DNA from: Perognathus longimembris pacificus
Lineage: Eukaryota > Chordata > Mammalia > Rodentia > Heteromyidae
NCBI RefSeq assembly: GCF_023159225.1
Contig: NC_063171.1
Span: forward strand, 35,867,378 to 35,931,377
Reading direction: 5' to 3'
DNA length: 64,000 nt
Below the pieces are notes generated by a model. That model did not search any database and was not told the origin of the DNA. It worked only from the letters and a program-made list of their open reading frames with translations. Positions within the stretch are counted from its first letter, which is position 1. Each line of letters begins with the position of its first letter. Below are positions 30,070-39,955 of the stretch, in pieces. A program made the translations under genes and the position numbers.

Positions 30070-30280
30070 TCTGGAGCTTATTGATAGAGTGCTTGCCTAG
30101 CAATGTATAAAGCCCTGGGTTGGATCCCTCAGTTACCACATAAACAGAAAAAAGCGGGAGGTGATGCTGTGGCTCAAGTGGTAGAGTGCTAGCCTTAAGC
30201 AAAAGAAGCTCAGACACAGTGCCCAGGCCCTGAGTTCAAGACCCAGGACTGGCCAATGGAAAAAAAACAAAAAAAAAGAA
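30070..30280 (+). mobile_element. IDL SINE
   Basis: Diverged left monomer, clear right monomer to GGACTGGCCAATGGAAAAA; just upstream of the SDHC promoter. Confidence 0.78.
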
Positions 30281-30489
30281 TGCAATCCATGTTTCCCATG
30301 CAGCTCTACCCTGTGATTAAGTTGCCAAGATTTTTCATGGAGGGCTTCCCACAGTTTCATTCCCCTTCCCAGGTCCACCTAAAAAGGGTCAAGCTTGGCT
30401 GGCTGAGACACCCAAGGAAAAGGATAACTAGATTTCCTCTGGTTCTAAGGTGAAGCTTCAGCCAGAGGTGATAACCCATTTTGTGTGTA

Positions 30490-30705
30490 TGTTTGTCCAT
30501 TCTAAGGTTTGAACTCGGGACCCTGTGCTCAAGGCTATTGGGCTACCACTTGAGCCACAGCCCCTCTTCTGTCTTTTTTTGGTGGTTAATTGAAAATAAG
30601 AATTTCATGGACTTTCTTGCCCAGGCTGGCTTCGAAACGTGATAGTCAGATCTCAGCCTCCTGAGCTGCTAGAATTACAGGTGGGAATCACCTGTGCCTT
30701 GTGAC
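30490..30705 (-). mobile_element. Geo SINE
   Basis: GTTTGAACTCGGGACCCTG to GAATCACCTGTGCC on the plus strand. Confidence 0.72.
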
Positions 30706-31394
30706 GCCACATTTGAAACCCAACTTTAGGAGTGAGGATGGGACTGCAGAAGGACCTCACACCACCATTTTCAAGGTCTGGGAGCCTCTAACCATCTCAG
30801 GTCTCCCAATTCCTGGGCTAGAACTGCTGAACTCCCACTAGCCAAAGACAAGGCTCCCTTGTTTCAGCTCTGTGTGGGTGACACCCACAACCACAAGAAC
30901 CCGGGTATGGAGGAGAACCGCCTTGATTTATACACTGTATATCAATTAGCAGCTTTGAAAAGTTTAAGTATAAGATTCAAAGCTTGTGAGACTGAAGAGA
31001 GAAAATGAGCAAGTGAGAAAGGAACTAGAATGCAGAAGTTCCTGACCCATGGGGGAGACAAAGTTAAAGAAGGGAGGGGTAAATGAGGCAGCCCAGAGCA
31101 ATTTAATGATTCTACAATAAAATATGTTTGGCTGTATTCATATTTAGATCTCATTTATATTTAGCCCTATCTCATTGTTCCTTTCAGGATTTAAATAGCA
31201 CAGATTTGCTTATTACTGTATCAAGTGAATAATGCTATTTTGCATTTCTATTAATGCTTGGCAACAGAATTACCTTCATAAACTTAAGGATTGGAAGAGA
31301 TCCTAGAGGCTCCCTAATTCAACCTTCTATTCATTGCAGGAATCCCTTCACAGCATTTCTGGATCTTTAAGACTGCTTCAACACTTTGAATGAT
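30706..31394. other. SDHC-MPZ intergenic, no recognised feature
   Basis: Non-SINE sequence; nothing coding seen. Confidence 0.5.
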
Positions 31395-31758
31395 GAATAC
31401 CTAAGTTTCAGCTGAGTGGTGGGCAAGCCTGTGATCATAGCACTGAAAAGCAGAAACAGGAGGATTTAGTAGCTAGATTAGGCTACACAGCAAGATCCTG
31501 GCTCAAAAATAGAAGTCAAGCAGCAAGCAGGATGACAGTGGCTCATACCTGTAATTCTAGTTACTCAGGAGGCTGAGTTCTGAGGATACAGTTCAAAGCC
31601 ATCCAGAGCAGGAAAGTCCGTGAGACTTATCTCCAGTTAATCACAGAAAAAGGCAGAACTAAAGCTGTTGCTCAAATGGCAGAGTGCAACCTTGAGCAAA
31701 AGAAGCTCAGGGATAGTGCCCAGGCCCAGAATTCAAGCCCCTGGACCAGGAAAGAGAG
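31395..31758 (+). mobile_element. B1-like SINE then Geo SINE
   Basis: B1-like 31410-31505; Geo 31520-31755 from GGATGACAGTGGCTCATACC. Confidence 0.68.
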
Positions 31759-31759
31759 A

Positions 31760-32282
31760 TGGAGGGTGGGGCTTACTGGAGCTTTACATAGGGTAGCCAA
31801 AGATCTAAGTGTATATATTATTCTCATGAAACTTAATAGCCTTAACAGAATCAAGAAAAAAATTAAGCAAAGAAACTATCAAACCCAGGAAAGGGTATAA
31901 ATAAAAAGATATATAAATAGGGAAAAAAAATCACAGCCATTTTGAGGAGGTTGGGAACATTCGCTACAATATCTTTAGAAACAATTGTTTATGAAAATTT
32001 TGTTTGTACAGTTTATGATCAAGCCCCATAAGTAGAACTCCATAACAAAAACATAGTACTAATGATCAAATCCACTAGAACTTCAATCTGAAATGCAATG
32101 AAAGTACTGATTGACTGTGTGCCTTTACACCAATGAGCCATAATGTCTCATAAACAGAAACAGCTTGACCTCCCCAGTCAAACTCTACAGGTTGTAATTG
32201 ATGGAAATTAATCATATTGAAATTCATGCCAAATAGTAAGTCAAACCTCTAATCATCATAGCTTATCTTAAAAGTAAGCAGA
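31760..32282. other. SDHC-MPZ intergenic, no recognised feature
   Basis: A/T-rich non-repeat sequence. Confidence 0.5.
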
Positions 32283-32510
32283 AGCAGGTGCCAGTGATTC
32301 ACGCCTGTAATCCTAGCTACTCACTAGGCTGAGAGCTGAAGATTGCAGTCCAAAGATAGCCTAGGCAGGAAAAGTCAATGGGACTCATATCTCCACTTAA
32401 CCACCAAAAAGCTGGAAGTGGAGCTTTGGTACAAGTGGTACTAGCCTTGAACAAAAAACTCAGAGATGGAGCCCAGGCCCTGCATTCAAGCCCCCAGGAA
32501 AAAAAAAAGT
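32283..32510 (+). mobile_element. Geo SINE
   Basis: GCAGGTGCCAGTGATTCACG to CCCCCAGGAAAAAAAA; the tail boundary repeats AGTAAGCGGGAAGAAA. Confidence 0.75.
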
Positions 32511-32754
32511 AAGCGGGAAGAAAAATGTAAGCGGGAAGAAACAGAGTCTTGCCAAGATTCCAGATGAGAGAAAGGAAGGGGAAGACAAAAGGAAAACAAT
32601 TTCAAATAAGAGTGAGGTAAATTTAATGAAAAAGCAAAATCATTTTGTATGATCTTAAGGAGGGGAGCAAAGGAAGTCATAATCAGGAGAGCTCTGTCTG
32701 AAAGACTTGTTAGCCAGATTTGTCTTTTTTTTCTGATTTTAAGGATTAATTAAT

Positions 32755-32970
32755 TTTTTTTTTTTTTTTTTTTTTTTGGCCAGTGCTGGGGCTTGGACTC
32801 AGGGCCTGAGCACTGTTCCTGGCTTCTTTTTGCTCAAGGCTAGCACTCTGCCGCTTGAGCCACAGCGCCACTTCTGGCCATTTTCTGTATTTGTGGTGCT
32901 GGGGAACTGAACCCAGGGCCTCATGTAAACGAGGCAAGCGCTCTTGCCACTAGGCCATATCCCCAGCCCC
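32755..32970 (-). mobile_element. IDL SINE with target duplication
   Basis: Complete minus-strand dimer, poly(T) of about 22; AAGGATTAA at both sides. Confidence 0.87.
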
Positions 32971-32984
32971 AAGGATTAAATTTT

Positions 32985-33125
32985 GTTTTCTTCTTTTTTT
33001 TCTTATTTATTGTCAAAGTGATGTACAGAGAGGTTACAGTTTCAATGTTAGGCCTTGGGTACATTTCTTGTACTGTTTGTTACCTCCTCCCTCATTTCCT
33101 CCTCCCCCCATATTTGTCTTAAAAC
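32985..33125 (-). mobile_element. LINE-1 3' tail, minus strand
   Basis: Reverse complement of the same tail: TTATTGTCAAAGTGATGTAC, TTCTTGTACTGTTTGTTACC and a C-rich end. Confidence 0.6.
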
Positions 33126-33227
33126 CCAGCTCTATTCATACAGACTTCCCATCTCTAACTCCACCCCCAAATCTTCAGAAGATAATTATGATGTAGCAAA
33201 TTAAACCTGCCCCCCGCTTTCCTTTTC

Positions 33228-33640
33228 TTTTTTTTTTCTTTTTTTTTTTTTGCCAATCCGGAGGCTTGGACTCAGGGCCTGAGCACTGTCCCTGGCTTCT
33301 TTGTGCTCAAGGCTAGCACTCTACCTCTTGAGCCACAGTACCACTTCTGGCTTTTCTATTTGTGTGGTGCTAAGGAATCAAACCTAGAGCTTAATGCATG
33401 CTAGGCAAACACCCTACTGCTAAACCATGTTCCCAGCGCCTAAACCTGCCCTTTTAATTCTGTGTGTCCCAGTACTTGAATGCAGGATCTGGGCCCTGTC
33501 CCGTAGCTTTTGGGTCATTAATTGGAGATAAGAGTCTCAGAGACTTTCCTGCCTGGGCTAGCTTTGAGCCTGGTTCCTTAGATCTCAGCCTCCTTAGGTA
33601 GGATTACAAGAGTAAGTCACTGACACCCAGCTCACCTCTT
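33228..33640 (-). mobile_element. IDL SINE then Geo SINE
   Basis: IDL 33228-33440 (GCCAATCCGGAGGCTTGG to TTCCCAGC) and partial Geo 33460-33635. Confidence 0.72.
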
Positions 33641-33787
33641 TGTTCTTACTTGTACCATTTTGTCTGTTACCTTCTCTACCCATTCCTCTTTTCAAAGTAG
33701 CACTTATTCTTTAAGGATGGGCAATATCTAACATTGCTTCCCATGCCTGACTGCCACTTCCCCTGAGCTTCATTTATTTTTATTTAT

Positions 33788-33993
33788 TTATTTTTTTTTT
33801 GGCCAGTCCTGGGCCTTGGACTCAGGGCCTGAGCACTGTCCCTGGCTTCTTCCCGCTCAAGGCTAGCACTCTGCCACTTGAGCCACAGCGCCGCTTCTGG
33901 CCGTTTTCTGTATATGTGGTGCTGGGGAATCGAACCTAGGGCCTCGTGTATCCGAGGCAGGCACTCTTGCCACTAGGCTATATCCCCAGCCCC
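33788..33993 (-). mobile_element. IDL SINE, young subfamily, minus strand
   Basis: Diagnostic GGCCTCGTGTATCCGAGG; CCCTGAGCTTCATTTATT duplicated on both sides. Confidence 0.9.
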
Positions 33994-34599
33994 TGAGCTT
34001 CATTTATTAAATGAAGTTTATTTTTGTTTTTAATCACATAACTTTCCTGATATTGTGACTTATATGCCCTCTGTGGTTTCCCTGGCATTTAGCTTAGTAG
34101 CTAAGCAAGTAGTTCACTATAGCTGGATATTGATGGGTTTGTTTACTGCCTCCTTAAACTAGATTTTGAACTTGTAAGGGAAATTAATTTTGATTCTTCT
34201 TTCTATTCCCTACATTCCCATACTTTACATATAGTTGGGATGCAGTGAAATTTTGTTGCATTGCTCTAAACTGAAATGTATTTAAATGGCAGCATGAGAC
34301 CCCGATGGAGTTTCTAACAGAGTGAAAGGTCTGATACTTCTTTGCTGGAAATTTTCCAGTAGAGCTAGGCTTCTATCTGAAAGATACTCTTAGGATGAAG
34401 GGAATGGAAAAAAGAGTCCCAAAGCACCAGGTTTTCTCAAGAAGTCTGTAATGTAGCCTATGTGATCAAGATAACAAAAAATACCCTATTTGGGGAGTTC
34501 TTGGAGGAGAACCTGCCTCTAACTCCTAGGGCTCTCAGGAAGCCACTTTCAGGCAAGGGAGCTGAGGAATCCCTTTTCGTGGACTTTGTATTTAGGTTT

Positions 34600-34974
34600 C
34601 CCTTCCTATCTTCTCTTGGAGAAGTGTGTGTCCCTTTTTCTGTCCCTGTCCCTTACCACCCCCCCCCCAACATTCCAGCCTGGGGCAGGGGGAGGCCAAT
34701 AGACACAAAGCCCTCTGTGTATGGGGTGGTATGTGTCCCCACCACCACCCTACCCAGACTGTACAATGCCCCTTCTGCTCCCCACACTCTGCCTCCCTCC
34801 CCACCACCTCCCAACTGCACATGCCAGACTGCAATTGGTTACTGGCCCAGGACAGCCCCCTCCAGCTGAAGTCCCAGGGGATTTTAAGCAGGTTCCAGGA
34901 ATCCCCCGCTCAGTTCCTTGTCCCCCACTTTCTCCACCCCGCAGATGCTCCAGGCCCTAGCCCCTTCCCCAGCT
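34600..34974 (+). promoter_or_regulatory. MPZ: MPZ proximal promoter and 5' UTR
   Basis: Repeat-free, C-rich sequence directly upstream of the MPZ ATG. Visible elements are an inverted CCAAT box (ATTGG near 34832), an E-box CAGCTG at about 34863, and an A/T-rich GATTTTAAG at about 34880 in TATA-like position. Transcription probably starts around 34905. The in-frame ATG at 34945 lies in the 5' UTR. Confidence 0.6.
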
Positions 34975-35041
34975 ATGGCTCCTGGGGCTCCCTCCTCCAG
35001 CCCCAGCCCTATCCTGGCTGTACTACTCTTCTCTTCTTTGG
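34975..35041 (+). CDS. MPZ: MPZ coding exon 1
   Basis: 67 nt encoding MAPGAPSSSPSPILAVLLFS and the rest of the signal-peptide core; donor GTAAGT. An in-frame ATG ten codons upstream (34945) could give a longer leader; the start at 34975 gives the usual 248-residue form. Confidence 0.96.
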
Positions 35042-37117
35042 GTAAGTGGAACCCCTACAGTCTGGGAGCCCTGCCACTCGGGTGGTCTTTCAATGCCTTC
35101 TCATTGCCTTCATTGCTCCTCACTGCAAAGAGCCAGCAAGCAAGAGTGGGAAGATAACATTATATTTAAAGGGGAGGAAATCTTTGAGTGTGGGTCAGGG
35201 AAGGAATTCCTGGAAGGGAGATGGTAAAAGAGATCATGAATAGCTTTTGTGAGTGGGCATGGCTATACTCAGGTTAAAACTAGTCATATGTTCCTAAAGC
35301 CATGCTGAGGGCCTGGTAGGAAACAATGTTAAAGTGTGTGTGGGAAGCAGCAGGGTCAAATAGTGGGTTCCGATCCCCACTTTACCCATAGTAGTACATG
35401 GGATATCCAAGAACTTAGACTCATCCTGTGCTATGCTAGACTATTCTGTTATCATAAGAAAATATGTTAAATGTATTGAGTTGGAAAAGTCATATCAAAG
35501 GAAATGAAGAGAAGAAAATCTGAAGTATAAGGGGAGGAGGCGATTTCTATCCTTCTCTTAGGGCCATTGAGCAGAGCTGAGAAGGGCAATGGTTGATATT
35601 ATAACAGAAAGAGTAGAAGTTAGATCCAATGAATAACCTCTCTTGTTATATTGGTGATTCCCAAGAATTGTCTAAGAATTGTCTAAGAATTGTCTAAGGT
35701 GAAAGTTCCAGGAGTAAGTAAATAATATTGCTAATATGCTAAGGTGGGAGATTCACTACAATGAAAGTAAGGGTGGGGGATGACATGAACCCCCAACATT
35801 GGTTAGACAATAGGACTTTGTCTCCTGTAGAACAAAAGAATCTACAGTTACCCCGATGCAGGACCATCCCACACACATAGTCTCCCTGGAATGGCCTTCC
35901 CTGTGTGGGTGGGTCTTGGGGGTGCCACTGGACCAGAATGGCTAGCTGGAGTGTGAATGGTTGAACCACAGAGGTTCATATGCACTGACATCTGAGATCT
36001 ACCTTTAGGGTCTTGCTCTCCATCAGCTTTCTCTGAGAGAGATGTAAGGTCCTTTCCTCTCTGGCTCCCTAGGTCAAGAGCAAGCCAAGTAGTATGGCAA
36101 CCAGGAATTCAGCAGTGAGGACAGTTGTGCCAGAGAATAACTTTCTTCATCTTAATTATTTTTTGCAAGAAATTTCAGTTTGCTATCTTGTAAAATACAG
36201 CATACACAGCTGTTAAAAATAGGATTGTTGACTGGGCACCAGTGGCTCACACCTGTAATTCTAACTACTCAAGGGGCTGAGATCTGAGAATCAAGGTACA
36301 GAGTCAGCTTGGGAAGTCAAATCAATGAGTTTCGTCTCCAATTAGCCAGAAGAAAAATCCAGGCCAGACCCCAGTGGCTCATATCTGTAATCCTAGCTAC
36401 TCAGGAGGTTGAGATCTGAGGACTGCAGTTCAAAGCCAGCTCAGGCAGAAAAGTCCAATTAACCACCACAAAACCAGAAGTGGTGCTATGGCTCAAAGTG
36501 GTAGAGTGCTAACTTTGAGTTAAAAGATAAGAGACAGGGCTGGGGATATAGCCTAGTGGCAAGAGTGCCTGCCTCGGATACACGAGGCCCTAGGTTCGAT
36601 TCCCCAGCACCACATATACAGAAAACGGCCAGAAGCGGCACTGTGGCTCAAGTGGCAGAGTGCTAGCCTTGAGCGGGAAGAAGCCAGGGACAGTGCTCAG
36701 GCCCTGAGTCCAAGGCCCAGGACTGGCCAAAAAAAAAAAAAAGATAAGAGACAGTGCCCAGCCTGAGTTCAAGCCCCACAGCTGACAAAAACTAACTAAA
36801 TAAATAAATTAGAAAATCTGGAACTGGAAGTATGGCTCAAGTGTTAGAGCAACAACCATGATCAAAAAAGCCAAGCAAGGTGGGGAAAATGCAGTCATAA
36901 CATTCAATGTATATTCTATAAAACTAGGAAAATTGAAGGGAGGGGTTGGGAGAGATGGAGGAGAATGGTAAAAAAGGGTGACAATGATCAAAATGCATTC
37001 TATTTCGTTGGATGATACTCCTTTGCACAAATACTTACAGATAATAAAAATATAATTTTTAAAAGGCCAAGAGAGAGCTTAAGGCTTGTATTTCAAGCCC
37101 CAGTATGGGTGCTTACA

Positions 37118-37151
<34 letters not shown>

Positions 37152-39763
37152 ATATGTATGTAGTGATTGATGTCCACAATTCTCACCCAGATACATATAT
37201 TCTTTTTTTCCCCAGTCCTGGGGCTTGAACTCAGGGCCTAAGCACTGTCCCTGACTTCTTTTTGCTCAAGGCTAGCATTCCACCACTTGAGCCACAGCTC
37301 CACTTCGGGCTTTTTCTGTATATGTGTTGCTGAGGACTCGAACCCAGGGCTTCATGTATGCAAGGCAAGCACTTTAGCACTAGGCCATATTCCCAGGCTA
37401 CATATATCCTTAAACTACAAAAGTGGAATATAATGCAATATATGAAAAAACCTACAAAACTATCCATTTAGATACAGTTATATCTTGGGTTTGAGTTTGA
37501 TATATAAGGAAAACATGCACATGAAACTGCTAACATTTGAGGTAGATGCCAAAGAAGCTTTACCATATTGCTTTAATAATTTATGAGGGGGCTGGGGATA
37601 TAGCCTAGTGGCAAGAGTGCCTGCCTCGGATACACGAGGCCCTAGGTTCGATTCCTCAGCACCACATATACAGAAAACGGCCAGAAGCGGCGCTGTGGCT
37701 CAAGTGGCAGAGTGCTAGCCTTGAGCGGGAAGAAGCCAGGGACAGTGCTCAGGCCCTGAGTCCAAGCCCCAGGACTGGCCAAAAAATAATAATAATAATA
37801 ATTTATGAGAATGTAATAAATATTAAATGTATAATTTGTGCCAAATGTAAGCCCTGCATCTAAAGGATAGCTTAAGAGATAGATAGTAGCTGGATATGGT
37901 GGTGCATGACTGTAATTCCAGCACTCCTGAAGATGACACAGGAGGAAGTGTGTTTGGGACCCACCTGAGCTACATAGTGAAACCCTGTCTCAAAAGAGTT
38001 AGACTTTGACTCAGTGGAAAGTGAGACTTGTAGACCACCTATTTTCTGCCACTTCTCAAGCCACAAAACTGGTAGGTTTATTTCCTCTACGTCTTGTTCA
38101 GAGCTTGAAGATATGCAGCATTTATACTAGCCAATTTGGTGAATCCAGAGAAATCCAGGCCTCAAAACATACTGTTTCTTTGCTATGGCATCTGACTTGT
38201 GATTCAGCCTTTGCCTACCTATTGGTCTCACATCCTCTAGCTTTCTTCCTGGGCCACATGTCTATTTGATTTCTTCTTTGTGCTTTCAGTGCTGTCCCCA
38301 ACCCAGGCCATTGTGGTTTACACGGACAGGGAGGTCCATGGTGCGGTGGGCTCCCGAGTGACACTGCATTGCTCCTTCTGGTCCAGTGAATGGGTCTCAG
38401 ATGACATCTCTTTCACTTGGCGCTACCAGCCTGAAGGGGGCCGAGATGCCATTTCAGTGAGTGCCTTGGGAGGGAGGGCTCTTGGGGTTGGATAATAAAA
38501 AAGGGTGCTTCAAAGAAGAAAAGAAAACCTGCTGAGGTAAAGTTGCATTATAAGCCACAAGCCCAACTTTGGCAAGGTAAGCAGTGACTTTTGGCACCTG
38601 GACTGAGCCTGATTCTGTCCTTCCTCCCATGGCACTACCCTCCCCAAACCAGGCTCCTTTACCTTAAAGCACTGTTCCCACTAGAGTCCTTCCCTTCATT
38701 TTTCCTAGATCTTCCACTATGCCAAGGGACAACCCTATATTGATGAGGTGGGGGCTTTCAAAGAGCGCATCCAGTGGGTAGGAGACCCTCGTTGGAAGGA
38801 TGGCTCCATTGTCATACACAACCTAGATTACAGCGACAACGGCACCTTCACTTGCGATGTCAAAAACCCACCAGACATAGTGGGCAAGACTTCTCAGGTT
38901 ACCCTCTATGTCTTTGAAAAAGGTATGCAAAGGGACAAAGCACAGGGAGTCTGGGAGGCAGTTTCAGGTGAGGATCAGGGAGGATTGGTAGTCTGGAGGA
39001 AGGGAAGCCCTGGCCTCATGATGGTCAGGTTCTGGAATGAAGTAGCCTTGGCAAGGAGTCCTACATCCCAACCGCAAGGGATAGCTAGGAATGGAACGAG
39101 GGACCACAAACAGAACTCCCTGCCCTTCCCCCCAACTTCTTTTCCCTTCCCTCCCAGTGCCAATTAGGTACGGGGTGATTTTGGGTTCCGTGATCGGAGG
39201 TGTCTTCGGGGTGGTGCTATTGTTGCTGCTGCTCTTTTACCTGGTTCGATACTGCTGGCTACGGAGGCAGGCGACCTTGCAGAGGAGGCTCAGGTAAGGC
39301 ACGGAGCCTGACTCGCCTCCCACAGTTCAGGAACACCCACTCCCCCCGCCCCCGCCATGTGGGCGGAGACTACTTCTGGGAAGGGAGGACCAAAGGAAAG
39401 AGGAGGAAGATGCGTCCCGCTTGGTCTGGGGTTCCGGCGAGGCCAAATCCACAGCACCCCCTTTTCCTGCAGTGCCATGGAGAAGGGGAAATTGCACAAG
39501 TCTTCCAAGGACTCGTCGAAGCGCGGGCGTCAGGTTAGCGGGGATCTGGAGGCCTGGATAAATCTGGGGAGGAGAACCCGGGCAGCCGTGCGGGGCGGGA
39601 TGGGCTGAGTTCAGCCCCTACCACTAAGGCCGGCCGCTGACGTGCGCACCTCTTCCCCCAGACGCCAGTGCTGTATGCCATGCTGGACCACAGCAGAAGC
39701 ACCAAAGCTGCCAGCGAGAAGAAGTCTAAGGGGCTGGGGGAGTCTCGCAAAGATAAGAAATAG
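34975..39763 (+). CDS. MPZ: MPZ, myelin protein zero (P0), complete
   Basis: Single-pass Ig-like adhesion protein of Schwann cells that holds peripheral myelin lamellae together by homophilic contact. Six coding exons: 34975-35041, 38290-38456, 38709-38922, 39158-39293, 39473-39533 and 39662-39763, all with GT/AG junctions and joining to 248 codons plus TAG. Residues 1-29 are the signal peptide. A V-type Ig domain follows, with the disulfide cysteines at about 50 and 127 and the N-glycosylation site DNGT near 122. Next come a leucine-rich membrane helix in exon 4 (VVLLLLLLFYLVRYCW) and a basic cytoplasmic tail with VLYAML (SHP-2 docking type) and RSTK (PKC type). Length and exon sizes equal human MPZ as I know them. 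The gene stands alone, about 5 kb from the head-to-head SDHC promoter. Its tissue-restricted control is expected from the promoter and intron 1. Confidence 0.98.
35740..36010 (+). promoter_or_regulatory. Candidate MPZ intron-1 enhancer
   Basis: Repeat-free part of MPZ intron 1 with a cluster of motifs fitting the known EGR2/SOX10 control of this gene. SOX-type sites are ACAAT near 35807, CTTTGT (inverted ACAAAG) near 35816 and AACAAAAG near 35831. An EGR-type TGTGTGGGTGGG lies near 35903 and CCCACACACA near 35870. That MPZ intron 1 carries such an enhancer is known; assigning it to this segment is inference. Confidence 0.45.
36228..36800 (+). mobile_element. Geo SINEs with a nested young IDL SINE
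   Basis: Geo starts at 36230 and again at 36363; the second is split by the IDL copy at 36538-36735, with AAAAGATAAGAGACAG duplicated at the borders. Lies in MPZ intron 1. Confidence 0.85.
36538..36735 (+). mobile_element. IDL SINE, young subfamily
   Basis: Near-identical to the copies at 10934 and 18708, inside an older Geo SINE. Confidence 0.9.
36850..37062 (+). mobile_element. LINE-1-like 3' tail
   Basis: G-rich GGGAGGGGTTGGGAG run, then TGACAATGATCAAAATGCA and AATAAAAATATAATTTTTAAAA. Lies in MPZ intron 1. Confidence 0.45.
37120..37149. repeat. (AC)n microsatellite
   Basis: About 15 AC units in MPZ intron 1. Confidence 0.9.
37200..37400 (-). mobile_element. IDL SINE
   Basis: CCCAGTCCTGGGGCTTG to TATTCCCAGGC on the plus strand; ACATATAT on both sides. 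Confidence 0.83.
37588..37790 (+). mobile_element. IDL SINE, young subfamily
   Basis: AATAATTTATGAG duplicated on both sides; the tail has turned into (AAT)n. Confidence 0.9.
37885..38010 (+). mobile_element. B1-like SINE
   Basis: GCTGGATATGGTGGTGCATG to GTGAAACCCTGTCTCAAAAG; 280 bases before MPZ exon 2. Confidence 0.7.
38290..38456 (+). CDS. MPZ: MPZ coding exon 2
   Basis: 167 nt, acceptor TTTCAG, donor GTGAGT. Ends the signal peptide (LSPTQA) and encodes the first Ig strands, IVVYTDREVHGAVGSRVTLH and the first disulfide Cys. Confidence 0.97.
38709..38922 (+). CDS. MPZ: MPZ coding exon 3
   Basis: 214 nt, acceptor CCTAG, donor GTATGC. Holds the rest of the Ig domain: KGQPYIDEVGAFKERIQW, the SDNGTFTCDV motif with the glycosylated Asn and second Cys, and the last strand ending VTLYVFEK. 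Confidence 0.97.
39158..39293 (+). CDS. MPZ: MPZ coding exon 4 (membrane helix)
   Basis: 136 nt, acceptor CCCAG, donor GTAAGG. Encodes the transmembrane segment and the first basic residues of the tail (WLRRQATLQRRL). Confidence 0.97.
39473..39533 (+). CDS. MPZ: MPZ coding exon 5
   Basis: 61 nt, acceptor CTGCAG, donor GTTAGC. Encodes the basic tail AMEKGKLHKSSKDSSKRGRQ. Confidence 0.97.
39662..39763 (+). CDS. MPZ: MPZ coding exon 6 with regular stop
   Basis: 102 nt including TAG at 39761-39763; acceptor CCCCCAG. Encodes TPVLYAMLDHSRSTK through GLGESRKDKK. The reading frame stays open past the TAG (see the readthrough entry). Confidence 0.97.
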   Translation, partial: TPVLYAMLDHSRSTKAASEKKSKGLGESRKDKK

Positions 39764-39955
39764 CGGTTAGCGGGCCGGGCAGGGGGTCGGGGGTCAGGGG
39801 CTGAGTCCACTAAAGGCGCTCAGGTGGTGGTCATTGAGATGGAGCTTCGAAAGGATGAGCAGAGCGCGGAGCTTCGGCCTGCTGTCAAGTCCCCCAGCAG
39901 AACCAGCCTCAAGAACGCCCTCAAGAACATGATGGGCCTGGACTCCGACAAGTGA
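39764..39955 (+). CDS. MPZ: L-MPZ readthrough extension of MPZ
   Basis: After the TAG at 39761 the frame continues for 63 sense codons to a TGA at 39953-39955. With the residue inserted at the stop this adds 64 residues (312 in all), the size known for L-MPZ, which is made by stop-codon readthrough in mammalian nerve. The distal part is clearly coding-like: VVVIEMELRKDEQ, LRPAVKSPSRTSLKNALKN and MMGLDSDK follow the known human extension. The proximal Gly/Arg-rich part is looser. The stop context is TAG CGG. Confidence 0.85.
   Translation, partial: RLAGRAGGRGSGAESTKGAQVVVIEMELRKDEQSAELRPAVKSPSRTSLKNALKNMMGLDSDK

Noticed and set aside
29560..30100. 152- and 154-codon open frames in the SDHC CpG island
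   Set aside because: GC-rich sequence opens frames by chance in several phases; none matches a known protein and they overlap SDHC exon 1 and its promoter.
34462..34869. 135-codon open frame just upstream of MPZ
   Set aside because: It lies in the C-rich MPZ promoter, has low-complexity Pro/Ser wording, no homology I recognise, and overlaps equally long frames in other phases.
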